From an uncultured Lachnospiraceae bacterium (lineage in GTDB: Bacteria > Bacillota > Clostridia > Lachnospirales > Lachnospiraceae): a DNA stretch of 64,000 nucleotides. Below are positions 6,711 to 16,210 of the stretch, piece by piece; position 1 is the stretch's first letter, and every line of letters starts with the position of its first letter. The stretch spans positions 1-64,000 of the forward strand of contig CAJUHJ010000013.1 in NCBI GenBank assembly GCA_910586355.1, read 5' to 3'. The notes under the pieces are model-generated. The model was not told the DNA's origin and did not search any database. It saw only the letters and a list, made by a program, of their open reading frames with translations. The position numbers and the translations under genes were made by a program.

Positions 6711-9700
6711 TTGGGAAGGGTAATCAGTACTGCGATACAGTTTATTGATGGTTTTACAAGGCCGTCAAAGGCGGTTATAGATAATATGAAACAGATGGGC
6801 AGTGAGGCAATCCGGTCTGGAAGGAAGATACAAAATGCCGGAAAAACAATTTCAAGCGTAGGCTCTACCCTGACAAAATCAATTACCTTTCCAATTGCCG
6901 GGGTAGCGGCAGAAGCAATAAAAACAGGGAATGATTTTGAAAATGCTATGGCAAAAGTCAGTACCATTGCAGATACGTCTGCCGCTCCAATGGACGCGCT
7001 GAAAAAACAAGTGATAGATTTGTCAAATGAAGTTGGCGTTGGAGTTTCAGATATAGCCGAAGCACAGTATCAGGCAATTTCTGCAGGCGTTGATACAGCA
7101 GCCAGCGTTGATTTTGTATCCACAGCAGTAAAAGCGGCAAAGGGAGGATTTACGGATACAGCAACTGCCGTAGACGGATTGACAACGGTATTAAATGCGT
7201 ACGGCCTGGAAGCTGGAAAAGCGCAGAGTATCAGCGACCAGATGTTAAAGGCTCAAAACTATGGTAAAACGTCTTTTGGGGATATGGCAAGCAGTATGGG
7301 AAAGGTGATTCCTATTGCTTCCAGTTTAAATGTATCCACAGAAGATTTATTCAGCAGCATTGCAGTCCTAACTAAAAATGGTATTGCAACAAGTGAGGCG
7401 GTCACTGGATTAAAGGCGGCGTACAGCAATATTTTAAAACCGTCTGCGGATGCCTCGAAAACGGCAAAACAGTTGGGTCTTGATTTTTCTTCCGCACATT
7501 TACAAAGTGTAGGATGGGCAGGTTTTTTAGATGAGATTAAGCAAAAAACAGGCGGGAATGCAGATACAATGGCGAAACTTTTTGGTTCTACGGAAGCATT
7601 AAACAGTATTACGGTTTTAGCCGGAAAAGGCTCAAAGGATTTTGCAGAAGCCCTTAAACTTATGGGAATAGAGGGTTCAGCTACGGAGGATGCGTATCAA
7701 AAAATGCTGACGCCAACAGAAAGAATGAATATAGCGTTTAATAAAATCAAAAATTCTACAATTCAATTTGGGGAAGCGTTGACGCCTGTTTTTGAAAATG
7801 TTGCGGATATAATCGGAAAAGTCGGGGATAGATTTCATAATTTAAGTGAAAATCAAGTGCAGTCCATAGTAAAATTTGCTGCGGTTGCCGCAGCAGTCGG
7901 CCCCGTTCTTTTGGCATTTGGGAAAATGGTAACAGTTGTTGGAACCGTACAAAGGACATGGGGGAAGGCAATGAAGCTGTTTGCCGATTTTAAAGGGATT
8001 GCCGGTTTAATTACAAGTCCTGCAGGTATTGTCATAAGCGTATTGGCCGGAATTGCTCTTGCAGCATTTTTAATTATAAAAAACTGGGAGAAAGTCAAAG
8101 GATTTTTACAGGGCGTGGGCGAGTGGTTCAAAGGGGCGTTTGAGAAAGCAGGCGTTTCCGTAGAAGGGTTCCGGGAAAAGTTTGAATCTATTGGAAATTC
8201 AATTGGCGGCATTACAGATAAAATCGGCGGTTTCTGCAAATCTGTTTCGGATAGCTTCAAAAAAGAATTCAAAGGGAATGTAAGCGGCAGCATGACAGAA
8301 GTAAGCGGAATTTTGGAAACGGCGGCAGGAGATATAATTGTATCGTTTGATGATATTACAACGGCAGCAGACCGGGGACTTAAGACATTTGACGCATTGT
8401 TAGGATTTTTTTCAGGAGGATTTGCAGGGAACTGGGACAGCGCGGCGCAGGGATTTAAAAACAGCCTAAAGAACATTTTTCCGCCGGATACGGCAGACGG
8501 AATCATCAAAGTATTCGACAATATACTTCCAGGGATAACGGCAGCAGTAGAAGGCGTAAAATCAGTATTTCACGGCTTAACCGTAGACGTGAGGAAAATA
8601 TTTGGGAGCATTAAAACTGTATTTGGCGGAGTGGGAGATTTTTTAAAGGGTATTTTTACCGGAGACGCCGAAACAGCGTTAGGAGGGCTTAAGACGGCGG
8701 CGGAAGGCGTACTGGATACTGTGGGGAATCTGTTCAGGACAAAAATAAACGCGGTTAAGAATTTTGTCGTAGGGGCTTTGTCTAAATTTCTTCCAGAAGG
8801 CGTCGTCAATAAAATTGCGGGGGCGTTTGACCTTGTGGCGGGAAAATGGGATATGGCAATTAATGCGGCAAAGGGCTGCGTCAGTGGTTTTGTTGAGGCG
8901 TTAAAGCCGCTGATTAACAATGTCAAAACTATTTTTAACGGTATAGGGCAGTTTGTAAAAGGCGTGTTTACAGGAGACTGGAAAGGCGCGCTCAATGGGC
9001 TTAAGACGGTGGCAAAAGGCGCATTTTCCGGCCTGGTAAATATTATAAAAGCTCCGTTTAAGATAATTGGAAATACAATAAAAGGCGCAGTCGGCTCATT
9101 TAAAAAATTAAATGTTGTAAAGGGAATATTCAGCGCTTTAGGAAACGCAGTAAAGAAAGCGTTGGGAAAATGCGGCGTAGATATGAAAAAATTTACTGCC
9201 AATATCAACAATATTAAGGCCAGGGCGGTCAGTATTATCAGTGCGCTGAAAACAGTATTTGGAACAGTGTTTGGGTTTATAGGCGGCGTAGTACGGAAAG
9301 CGGCGACTATTGTTGCAGGCGTTTTCGGAAAGAAAATCAGCAGCACATGCAGCACTGCAAAAGCGGTAATTATTGCATTTAAAGCAGTGGCGGTAGCGGC
9401 GTTTGGATTTATTTCTGGAGCCATTCAAAAGGCTATGGCGGTCATTGTTCCTGTGGTAACGGTAGCATTTAATGTTGTAAAAGGTTCTATTGCAGCGGCA
9501 GTACATAATATCACGTCTATTATCAGTGGAGTAATAACGGTTTTTGATGGAATTATTCAGTTCATAACAGGCGTATTTACTGGGAACTGGCAACAGGCGT
9601 GGGAAGGTGTTAAGTCAATTTTCGGGGGAATATTTGATACGCTTGCGGCTTTGTGCAAAACACCGATTAATGCAGTAATTGGGATTGTAAACGGCGCTAT

Positions 9701-10076
9701 TTCTGGATTAAATAAATTGGGTCTGACAATACCAGACTGGGTTCCTATAATCGGCGGTAAGGCATTTAAAATTAATATACCAACGATTCCAATGTTATAT
9801 AAAGGTACAGATAACTGGCAGGGCGGTACGGCTGTGATTCACGACCGCGGGGGTGAAATTGTAGACCTTCCAAAAGGAACAAGAGTATATCCGCACGATA
9901 AAAGCGTAGAGATGGCACGAAAAGAGGGCGCAAAGGGCGGCAGCCAGACAGTCAATATCAATATTCAGAAACTTGCGGATAAAATAGAGGTGCGCAGCGA
10001 CGAAGATATTGACCGTATTGCGGCGGCTCTGGCTGCAAATTTGAAAAAAGTAGCGTTTAATACGGGGTTTGCATAG
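6711..10076 (+). CDS. Phage tail tape measure protein
   Basis: Sets tail length and later enters the cell envelope. From TTG 6711 (GGAGGTGG five bases upstream) it has 1121 residues. The N-terminal TP901-type core (about 60-400) contains AMAKVSTIADTS and ALTPVFENVADIIG. Hydrophobic helices follow at about 385-405 and 425-450, then long Gly/Ala/Phe-rich helical stretches. Four related units of the form F-x-G-x-x-x-F-x-x-G-x-FTG-D/N-W occur near residues 565, 640, 740 and 945. The C-terminus carries GGTAVIHDRGGEIVDLPKGT, a common end motif. Using the usual ~1.5 Å per residue, the tail would be roughly 170 nm (inference). Confidence 0.93.
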   Translation: MGRVISTAIQFIDGFTRPSKAVIDNMKQMGSEAIRSGRKIQNAGKTISSVGSTLTKSITFPIAGVAAEAIKTGNDFENAMAKVSTIADTSAAPMDALKKQVIDLSNEVGVGVSDIAEAQYQAISAGVDTAASVDFVSTAVKAAKGGFTDTATAVDGLTTVLNAYGLEAGKAQSISDQMLKAQNYGKTSFGDMASSMGKVIPIASSLNVSTEDLFSSIAVLTKNGIATSEAVTGLKAAYSNILKPSADASKTAKQLGLDFSSAHLQSVGWAGFLDEIKQKTGGNADTMAKLFGSTEALNSITVLAGKGSKDFAEALKLMGIEGSATEDAYQKMLTPTERMNIAFNKIKNSTIQFGEALTPVFENVADIIGKVGDRFHNLSENQVQSIVKFAAVAAAVGPVLLAFGKMVTVVGTVQRTWGKAMKLFADFKGIAGLITSPAGIVISVLAGIALAAFLIIKNWEKVKGFLQGVGEWFKGAFEKAGVSVEGFREKFESIGNSIGGITDKIGGFCKSVSDSFKKEFKGNVSGSMTEVSGILETAAGDIIVSFDDITTAADRGLKTFDALLGFFSGGFAGNWDSAAQGFKNSLKNIFPPDTADGIIKVFDNILPGITAAVEGVKSVFHGLTVDVRKIFGSIKTVFGGVGDFLKGIFTGDAETALGGLKTAAEGVLDTVGNLFRTKINAVKNFVVGALSKFLPEGVVNKIAGAFDLVAGKWDMAINAAKGCVSGFVEALKPLINNVKTIFNGIGQFVKGVFTGDWKGALNGLKTVAKGAFSGLVNIIKAPFKIIGNTIKGAVGSFKKLNVVKGIFSALGNAVKKALGKCGVDMKKFTANINNIKARAVSIISALKTVFGTVFGFIGGVVRKAATIVAGVFGKKISSTCSTAKAVIIAFKAVAVAAFGFISGAIQKAMAVIVPVVTVAFNVVKGSIAAAVHNITSIISGVITVFDGIIQFITGVFTGNWQQAWEGVKSIFGGIFDTLAALCKTPINAVIGIVNGAISGLNKLGLTIPDWVPIIGGKAFKINIPTIPMLYKGTDNWQGGTAVIHDRGGEIVDLPKGTRVYPHDKSVEMARKEGAKGGSQTVNINIQKLADKIEVRSDEDIDRIAAALAANLKKVAFNTGFA

Positions 10077-10089
10077 GGGGAATGGATAA

Positions 10090-10734
10090 ATGGAGATACG
10101 CTTGAAACAGGGAAAGAAAAAATTCCGGTTTGCCGTCATGCCGCCGGAATATGAGCTGACAAGCGAAAGCAATCATACACAGGTAAACATTCATGCGTTC
10201 GGAGAAATCAATTTAATCGGGAAAAGGAAATTAAAAACGGTTTCCTTTTCTTCTTTTTTTCCTAAAAAAGTCGAAAGCTATTGTGATTATAATACGTTTC
10301 CATCTCCCAAAGCCAGCGTGAAAAAAATCGAAAAGATGAAAAATAAAGGCGTTATGCGTCTGATAATGACAGGAACCCCGATTAATATGAAATGTACAAT
10401 AGAGAGTTTTGTATGGGGAGAAAATGATGGGACGGGGGATATTAATTTTACGCTGGAATTTAGGGAATATCGGAAAATTAAGGCAAAAAGAAAAAAGAAA
10501 AAGGAAAAAGTAACAAATAAATTAGAGCCTGCTATGACAGACAGACTTAGTAAAGACGTAGAGGGCGGCTATTATCTTGTAAAGAAAAATGACAATATCC
10601 GTACGATTGCAAAAAATCTGACGGGAAGCAGTGCGAATTGGAAGGCAATTTATGAGATGAACCGGGATGCTATCGGGCCAAATCCGCTTTTACTCCATGC
10701 AGGCCAAAGGCTGGTGATAAAGGTTGAAGATTAA
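10090..10734 (+). CDS. LysM-domain phage baseplate protein (XkdP-like)
   Basis: A 214-residue protein following the tape measure. The N-terminal part (about 1-130, starting RLKQGKKKFRFAVMPPEYEL) is the phage spike/tail-hub-associated fold. The basic linker (KAKRKKKKEKV) leads to a C-terminal LysM domain (about 158-212; YYLVKKNDNIRTIAKNLTG and HAGQRLVIK) that would bind peptidoglycan. In PBSX-like phages XkdP holds this place and probably helps the tail tip contact the wall. Its stop overlaps the next gene by eleven bases, implying coupled translation. Confidence 0.9.
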   Translation: MEIRLKQGKKKFRFAVMPPEYELTSESNHTQVNIHAFGEINLIGKRKLKTVSFSSFFPKKVESYCDYNTFPSPKASVKKIEKMKNKGVMRLIMTGTPINMKCTIESFVWGENDGTGDINFTLEFREYRKIKAKRKKKKEKVTNKLEPAMTDRLSKDVEGGYYLVKKNDNIRTIAKNLTGSSANWKAIYEMNRDAIGPNPLLLHAGQRLVIKVED

Positions 10735-11722
10735 ATGGATAAAATATAAAGATGGTAAACCGCAGACGGTAAATATTACACAGGCGGTACAAAGCGTCAA
10801 TTGGGGAGGTTCGGTATCGCAGGCAGCAAGGACGGCAGAAATCTCCGTTGTCAACGCCCCATATGATAAAAACATTAAAAAGTTGAAATTGAAAATTGCG
10901 GCAGGCGACATTATTGAACTGTATGAGAAAAATAATTTGATTTTCTTTGGGGAAGTGATTACCAAGGAAAAGAAAGGCGAAACAGGCACAGTGTCGTATT
11001 CCTGTATGGATTTGCTGAACCACTTATTGAGAAGCACGGGGGTTTATAATTTTTCCAATACGACGGCAGAAGCGATTACCAGAAAACTATGTCTGGATTT
11101 TAATATAAAGACAGGCAGCATTGCAGAGACAAAAACGCCGATTGGGAAGATGATTATAGACGGTAGTTCTGTCTACGATATAATTATGATGGCGTATACA
11201 AAAGCAGCGGCGCAGACGGGAAAAAAGCACATCTGCCGTATGGAAGGAAAGGAATTGACTGTCCGAAAAAAGGGGATAGTTGTAAAAAATTATGTGCTGG
11301 ATGAAAAACGAAATATGACAGACAGCAGTCAGCAGGAATCAATCGAAAATATGGTGAATGTCGTAAAGATTTATGATGATGCAGGAAACCAGATTGGAGA
11401 AGTGAAAAAGGATTCATGGGTCAAAAGATACGGCATTTATCAAAGCGTGTATAAGAAAGAAGAAAATGTAAATGAAACGGCGGCAGCAAAAAATTTACTG
11501 GTAGGAATAGAAAAGAAAGTAACGGTTGTAGGCATTAACGGAAATTTAAAGTGTATTGCTGGAAACGGCGTAAAAGTCCACGACAGGGCGATAGGGCAAA
11601 ATGGTCTGTTTTGGATTGACAGCGACACGCATACATGGGAAAACGGAATCCATACAATGAATTTGGAATTGAATTTCCAAAATATTATGGACAGCAAAGA
11701 ATATGAAGAAACAGAGGAATAA
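10724..11722 (+). CDS. XkdQ-like baseplate hub protein
   Basis: A 332-residue hub subunit related to phage protein D/gp27, which forms the ring connecting tube and spike. Starts at TTG 10724 (AAAGG upstream) overlapping the LysM gene. Signs: N-terminal strand MKIKWIKYKDGK, hub core with GDIIELYEKNNLIFFGEV, and a late strand-rich domain (GNGVKVHDRAIGQNGLFWI, then DTHTWENGIHTMNLEL) that is typical of XkdQ/YqbQ. Confidence 0.87.
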   Translation: MKIKWIKYKDGKPQTVNITQAVQSVNWGGSVSQAARTAEISVVNAPYDKNIKKLKLKIAAGDIIELYEKNNLIFFGEVITKEKKGETGTVSYSCMDLLNHLLRSTGVYNFSNTTAEAITRKLCLDFNIKTGSIAETKTPIGKMIIDGSSVYDIIMMAYTKAAAQTGKKHICRMEGKELTVRKKGIVVKNYVLDEKRNMTDSSQQESIENMVNVVKIYDDAGNQIGEVKKDSWVKRYGIYQSVYKKEENVNETAAAKNLLVGIEKKVTVVGINGNLKCIAGNGVKVHDRAIGQNGLFWIDSDTHTWENGIHTMNLELNFQNIMDSKEYEETEE

Positions 11723-11731
11723 GGTGGCTGC

Positions 11732-11977
11732 ATGAATCCATATGAAGAAATGTTAAACATAATGAGAGGAGAAGGCAGGAAAGATAATACTGCCCCGATT
11801 CAGCTTGGTACTATGAATGATTCCTCGTCATGCAGTATTGGGAAGCTGAAACTGTCCAAAAACGATCTGCTGATGGCAGAACATTTAAAAGGGAAACTGG
11901 AAAAAGGGGATAAAGTAGCAGTGTACAGGTACAGTGATGAGCGTTACCTTGTGCTGGTGAAGGTGGTGGAAGCATGA
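11732..11977 (+). CDS. DUF2577 phage protein (XkdR-like)
   Basis: An 81-residue protein with the DUF2577 pattern: a short N-terminal helix (YEEMLNIMRGEG), then a strand barrel (LGTM, IGKLKLSKNDLLMAE, GDKVAVYRYSDERYLVLVKV). It probably forms a small OB-like spike component. The ATGA overlap at 11974-11977 couples it to the next gene. Confidence 0.85.
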   Translation: MNPYEEMLNIMRGEGRKDNTAPIQLGTMNDSSSCSIGKLKLSKNDLLMAEHLKGKLEKGDKVAVYRYSDERYLVLVKVVEA

Positions 11978-12402
11978 GTTTATTCCCAACGTATGTAGAA
12001 GAAGATGAAACGCTGGAAATAGAAGAGGAAGAAACTGGGATACCGAAAGAATATGAAATAGATTTCTTGACCGGGCAACTGACTGGAAAGATTGTGGAAG
12101 GTATCGAGGCATTAAAAGTCTGGATATGGTTTGCCATACAGACGCCGCGTTACCGTTACTCTGTTTATACATGGGATTATGGGAATGAATTTGAAGATTT
12201 AGTTGGACAGGGATACAGTGAGGAATATATTGAAGCAGAGGCGCAGGCAATGATAGAAGAGTGCCTTCTTGTAAACGAATATATTGAGGGTATCGCTGAT
12301 TTTTCGGCGGTCATGGAAAACAGCCGCCTGACAGTCAGTTTTACGGCAGAGACGGCATTTGGGGACATTCAGTTTTCTGATAATACGATTTATATAAGGT
12401 AA
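11974..12402 (+). CDS. XkdS/gp25-like baseplate wedge protein (DUF2634)
   Basis: A 142-residue wedge protein. The sequence YEIDFLTGQLTGKIVEGIEA followed by a helix and the core TPRYRYSVYTWDYGNEFEDL is the DUF2634/XkdS signature. The protein is the lysozyme-like gp25 relative that starts sheath assembly. It overlaps the DUF2577 gene by four bases and precedes baseplate J. Confidence 0.9.
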   Translation: MSLFPTYVEEDETLEIEEEETGIPKEYEIDFLTGQLTGKIVEGIEALKVWIWFAIQTPRYRYSVYTWDYGNEFEDLVGQGYSEEYIEAEAQAMIEECLLVNEYIEGIADFSAVMENSRLTVSFTAETAFGDIQFSDNTIYIR

Positions 12403-12414
12403 GGGGGCGACGGG

Positions 12415-13485
12415 ATGTTGTTTGAAGATAAGACGTTGGAAAATATTATGGTTGACCTTCTTGCAGAGATAGATTGCAGTATCAGTACAGAAGAAGGGAC
12501 GCTTGTAAACCATGCGCTGCGTGGCGCAGCGGCAGAATTTGAACGTGCGTACATGGAGCTTTCTGTGGCAGACCTAAACGGCTATGCAGCGACTGCTGAC
12601 AGAGAGCATTTGATTTTAAGGGCGAAAGAGCGGGGGATTTTGCCGTTTCCGGCAACTCATGCAGTCTTTAAAGCGGTGTGTACGGCAGATATTCCAGAAA
12701 ACACACGATTTTCCGCTGGGGAACTGACGTATATTTGCACTGGAAAAACAACGGACGACATGTATTTAATGATGTGCGAGCAGGCGGGAAGCGCAGGCAA
12801 TGCAGCATACGACAGCGTATATCCAATTGATTTTATCGAAGGATTTGCCGGGATGGAATTAAAAGAGCTGTCTGTTCCGGCAAGGGATGAAGAGGAAACA
12901 GAAGCATTTCGGGCAAGGTATCTATCAATTGTGACGTCAACGCAGGCATTTGGCGGGAACAGGGCGCAGTATATGCAGGAAATGCTTAGCATAGAAGGCG
13001 TGGGCGCCTGTAAGATTTATAGGTCTGCACGCGGCAGACGTAACATTCAAATTTATTTTTTAAACAGTGAATATAAGACACCGGATTCTGCTCTTGTAGA
13101 AAAAGTGCAGGAAAGGATTGATCCGCCAGACAGGCAGGGAGAAGGGGAAGGGGCGGCGCCTATGTTCCATATTGTAGATATTTATCCATGCAGGCAGGAA
13201 GCGGTCAATATAACGGCGACAATTACAATGCAGGCAGGCTATGTATTAGAAGATTTGCTTCCGGTTATGAAAGAACGGCTGGACGGATACTTTTTGGAGC
13301 TTGCGAAAAGCTGGGAAGATATGGAATATCTGACAGTCAGGATTTTAAAAATCAATGCGGCGATTGCGGATGTACAGGGCGTGCTTGACGTGCAGGAGAC
13401 TGCGCTGAATGGAAAAACAGAAAATTTGTTGTTGGAATCGAACGCAGTACCAGTCAGGGGGGACGTCACATGCAGGAAACCATAA
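12415..13485 (+). CDS. Baseplate J-like protein (XkdT-like)
   Basis: A 356-residue wedge subunit that closes the baseplate ring. Typical pieces are the N-terminal helix with EGTLVNHALRGAAAEFERAY, the family core RYLSIVTSTQAFGGNRAQYM followed by EGVGACKIY, and a C-terminal domain of strands and helices. GGGGGCGACGGG precedes the ATG. It overlaps the next gene by sixteen bases. Confidence 0.92.
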   Translation: MLFEDKTLENIMVDLLAEIDCSISTEEGTLVNHALRGAAAEFERAYMELSVADLNGYAATADREHLILRAKERGILPFPATHAVFKAVCTADIPENTRFSAGELTYICTGKTTDDMYLMMCEQAGSAGNAAYDSVYPIDFIEGFAGMELKELSVPARDEEETEAFRARYLSIVTSTQAFGGNRAQYMQEMLSIEGVGACKIYRSARGRRNIQIYFLNSEYKTPDSALVEKVQERIDPPDRQGEGEGAAPMFHIVDIYPCRQEAVNITATITMQAGYVLEDLLPVMKERLDGYFLELAKSWEDMEYLTVRILKINAAIADVQGVLDVQETALNGKTENLLLESNAVPVRGDVTCRKP

Positions 13486-14534
13486 TAAATTATTATCCTC
13501 CGGTGGTAAGCCAAATCAGGGAAATACAGCAGATTGCAAAAGCAGAAGATATTGAATTTAATAAACTGGGAGAACATATCAATAGAATATTGCAGAATAT
13601 GTTCCTTGCGACGGCGGATGAATTTGGAATCCGGCGCATTGAAAGCATGTTGGGAATTTTGCCCAAAGCGTCGCAAAGCATAGAAGAAAGAAAAAGATAT
13701 ATTTATTACAGATTAAACCGGCGCCGTATGAGTCTGTCAGAACTTTCAGAAATGCTGTCAGGACATTTAGGGGGCGTAGTTTTAAAGCCGGATTATGATG
13801 ACGGAATATTGACGGCAGATATTGGAGCCGGAGTAATAGACCTGCATGAAATTTATGGGATATTAGACGAGGTTTTACCGTTATGGGTTTGTATTTTATT
13901 TGAAACAGCATTTACAATTCAATTGGAATTTAAAGAAGCAAAAAAAGAAATGGAGTGTAAAACGGCAGTCTGTACATGGGATACATGGAATTGGAATACA
14001 GGGACGGAACTTACCGCAAATATCAGGGGAAAAGAACTATTCCAGACATCTGTTACCATAAAAAAAGATTACTGGCGTCTTGACGGGACATATAAGCTGG
14101 ATGGCAGCAGGGTTTTAGACGCAGAAGTTTACGAAGGGAGCGAAATTTGGTTCATGGGAAAATCAGTTACGACTAGAAAGGCAAAAAAGAAAATTCTGCT
14201 TGCAAGGGCGGGACAATGCGCGCTGCCTAAAATTGCACAGATGGTGTTTGGATCCGGGGGCGTAAATAGCTCAGGGGAAGTTTTAGAAGCGGATGAAGAA
14301 CAAGAAAGTCTGAATACAGAAATTTTCAGGAAAAATATAGATAAATACGAAATTATCAACGATACGCAGATTTGTTATTACTGTACGTTAGCAGAAAACG
14401 AGCTGGCCGGAATGGCAATTAGTGAAATTGCGCTTGCGGACGCCGAAGGAGATTTAATTGCGATACAAAATTGTGCTTCCAAAGGTAAAGACAATGACTG
14501 GGAAATTACATTTAAAATTAATGATATGATGTAA
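13470..14534 (+). CDS. XkdU-like tail protein with a C-terminal extension
   Basis: The first ~150 residues match the XkdU/DUF2313 family that links baseplate to fibres (INYYPPVVSQIREIQQIAKAE, FLATADEFGIRRIESMLGI, LPLWVCILFETAF). XkdU proteins are usually about 190-200 residues, while this one has 354. The extra part (about 165-354) contains two Trp-rich strands (WDTWNWNTG, DYWRLDGTYKLDG) and an ending (AISEIALADAEGDLIAIQNC) that resembles collar/fibre modules. It starts at ATG 13470 after a GGGGGG run inside the previous gene. Confidence 0.82.
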   Translation: MQETIINYYPPVVSQIREIQQIAKAEDIEFNKLGEHINRILQNMFLATADEFGIRRIESMLGILPKASQSIEERKRYIYYRLNRRRMSLSELSEMLSGHLGGVVLKPDYDDGILTADIGAGVIDLHEIYGILDEVLPLWVCILFETAFTIQLEFKEAKKEMECKTAVCTWDTWNWNTGTELTANIRGKELFQTSVTIKKDYWRLDGTYKLDGSRVLDAEVYEGSEIWFMGKSVTTRKAKKKILLARAGQCALPKIAQMVFGSGGVNSSGEVLEADEEQESLNTEIFRKNIDKYEIINDTQICYYCTLAENELAGMAISEIALADAEGDLIAIQNCASKGKDNDWEITFKINDMM

Positions 14535-14552
14535 TAAAATAGGAGGGATGGT

Positions 14553-15875
14553 ATGGCTGCATTTGAGATTCCTGAGAATCCGGCGTATACGGAGAATATC
14601 AGGAAATTTGAAACAAGCGACCCCGGACACGCGGATGTGTTTAATCCAGTGGTGCAGGCTCTTGTAAATAATAATACATACTTGAAATTAAAAGCAGAAA
14701 AGCAGGAGAGAAAACTTGCATGGTTCTGCGTCTGCGGGAGCCGGAAAGCGGATGTGGCAAAAACAGTGGATTTGGAAGGGTTCCGGCTGTTTGACGGCGT
14801 GAGGGCGGCTGTGTATTTCACATGGGGGAACACGGCGGAAAACATTACTTTGAATATTAATGGGACCGGCGCATATCCTGTGAAATATAAAAATGCGCCG
14901 CTGCCGGCCGGGTTCATACAGGCAGAATGGGCGGTAGAAGTGGTCTATCATGCGGGCTGCTGGCGTGTTGTCGGGGATCTTGCAGAAAGAAGGGCACAGG
15001 AACTGGCGGAAAGAATAGATGGCATGACGCCTTCTGATATAGGCGCGCTGTCGGCTTCCGGTAATGCAGCGTCCGCCTCAAAGTGGAATACGGCAAGGAA
15101 AATCAACGGCATGAGTATTGACGGAACGGCCGACAGAACAAACTACGGCGTCTGTTCTACATCTGGTTCCACAGCGGCAAAGACGGTATCCTGTACAGGG
15201 TTTCATCTTGTGACAGGGGCAGAGATTACGGTGAAATTTAATCATACGAATACCGCTTTAAATCCGACATTGAGTGTGAATGGTACAGGCGCAAAGGCAG
15301 TATATTATAAAGGGGTGGCATTGCCGTCTGGACATATTGTTTCAAATGGCACATATACATTCCGGTATAATGGTACACAGTGGGAATTTGTAGGGGATTT
15401 GACACAGGAGCAGGTAGACAAATTAGATGCAGAAGTTAGCAGATTAAGAGGAGAGGTTTCAAACTTAAAAACTGAAATAGGAGAATTAAAGGTTATACTG
15501 TCTTCGATTTTGGAAAAAATGGATATTAGCATTTACAATGGCATGTTATGGACATATTACGGATCGGACAGCATTAGAAAGGCGTCATCCTATGTAACAT
15601 ATGCAAAATGTGCAATTGTTCAGGTGGAAAGCAACGCGGTTTATAAAGTGGTTACACATAGGACAGATTATAAAACGAGTGGAGTATTTGATGTGCTTGA
15701 GGCAGTGTCAAATAATAGTGGGAGCAGTGAAGAATATTCGGCTGTTCAGTCGCCTTTAGTCGGAATAGAAGGAACTAATACATATACATTTCGAACACAA
15801 AGTACGACAAAGTATCTTCTAATTAACAGCGGTGGTTTGGATTTTAACATAGAAGTTTACAGACTAAAAATATGA
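14553..15875 (+). CDS. Tail fibre / receptor-binding protein with duplicated module
   Basis: A 440-residue fibre. The N-terminus (IPENPAYTENIRKFETSDPG) attaches to the baseplate. Two copies of a strand-rich module follow at about residues 88-148 and 222-288: both contain an NGTGA-x-x-V/VYY core, an L-P-x-G-x-I segment and end in VGDL. A heptad coiled coil lies at about 290-325 (VSRLRGEVSNLKTEIGELK), as in trimeric fibres. The last ~110 residues have no repeats and are the probable receptor-binding tip. GGAGGGATGGT precedes ATG 14553. Confidence 0.85.
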   Translation: MAAFEIPENPAYTENIRKFETSDPGHADVFNPVVQALVNNNTYLKLKAEKQERKLAWFCVCGSRKADVAKTVDLEGFRLFDGVRAAVYFTWGNTAENITLNINGTGAYPVKYKNAPLPAGFIQAEWAVEVVYHAGCWRVVGDLAERRAQELAERIDGMTPSDIGALSASGNAASASKWNTARKINGMSIDGTADRTNYGVCSTSGSTAAKTVSCTGFHLVTGAEITVKFNHTNTALNPTLSVNGTGAKAVYYKGVALPSGHIVSNGTYTFRYNGTQWEFVGDLTQEQVDKLDAEVSRLRGEVSNLKTEIGELKVILSSILEKMDISIYNGMLWTYYGSDSIRKASSYVTYAKCAIVQVESNAVYKVVTHRTDYKTSGVFDVLEAVSNNSGSSEEYSAVQSPLVGIEGTNTYTFRTQSTTKYLLINSGGLDFNIEVYRLKI

Positions 15876-15892
15876 TGGAGGGGAGTTTTGGG

Positions 15893-16198
15893 ATGGAAGG
15901 AATTTTATTGCAGACATACACAATTGCGCTTCCGGTTGTATTAACGTCATTTTTCGGGTATATCGTCTGGCTGCTAAAGCAGCAGAAAAAAGACAGGGAC
16001 GCGAACAGCAGAGGCACAATGCTCATGCTGAGGGCAAAGCTCATAGAGTACCACAGGGACTGGACGGAGCGCGGATATGTGACAAAGCACGGGCTGGAAA
16101 ATTTTTTGGAAATGTATGAGGCATACCATGAACTGGGAGGAAACGGCATGGTAACGCATTTACTGGAAGAAGTAGAGGATTTGCAAATCAAAGGATAG
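15893..16198 (+). CDS. Small membrane-anchored phage protein of the lysis region
   Basis: About 101 residues. A single membrane segment (about 8-29, IALPVVLTSFFGYIVWLL) is followed by a charged cytoplasmic domain with REYHxDW-like pattern (LIEYHRDWTERGY, FLEMYEAYHELGGNG). This type is common just ahead of holins in clostridial prophages. Its role is unknown; it could be a second holin or a holin partner. ATG 15893 follows GGAGGGG, so it is preferred to the ATG at 15872. Confidence 0.7.
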   Translation: MEGILLQTYTIALPVVLTSFFGYIVWLLKQQKKDRDANSRGTMLMLRAKLIEYHRDWTERGYVTKHGLENFLEMYEAYHELGGNGMVTHLLEEVEDLQIKG

Positions 16199-16210
16199 GA
16201 GATGAATTGA

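Noticed and set aside
8570..9424. Long minus-strand open frame (284 codons) over the tape measure gene
   Set aside because: Composition is dominated by Thr/Ala/Pro/Asn repeats complementary to Gly/Ala/Val codons of the real gene; no start signal.
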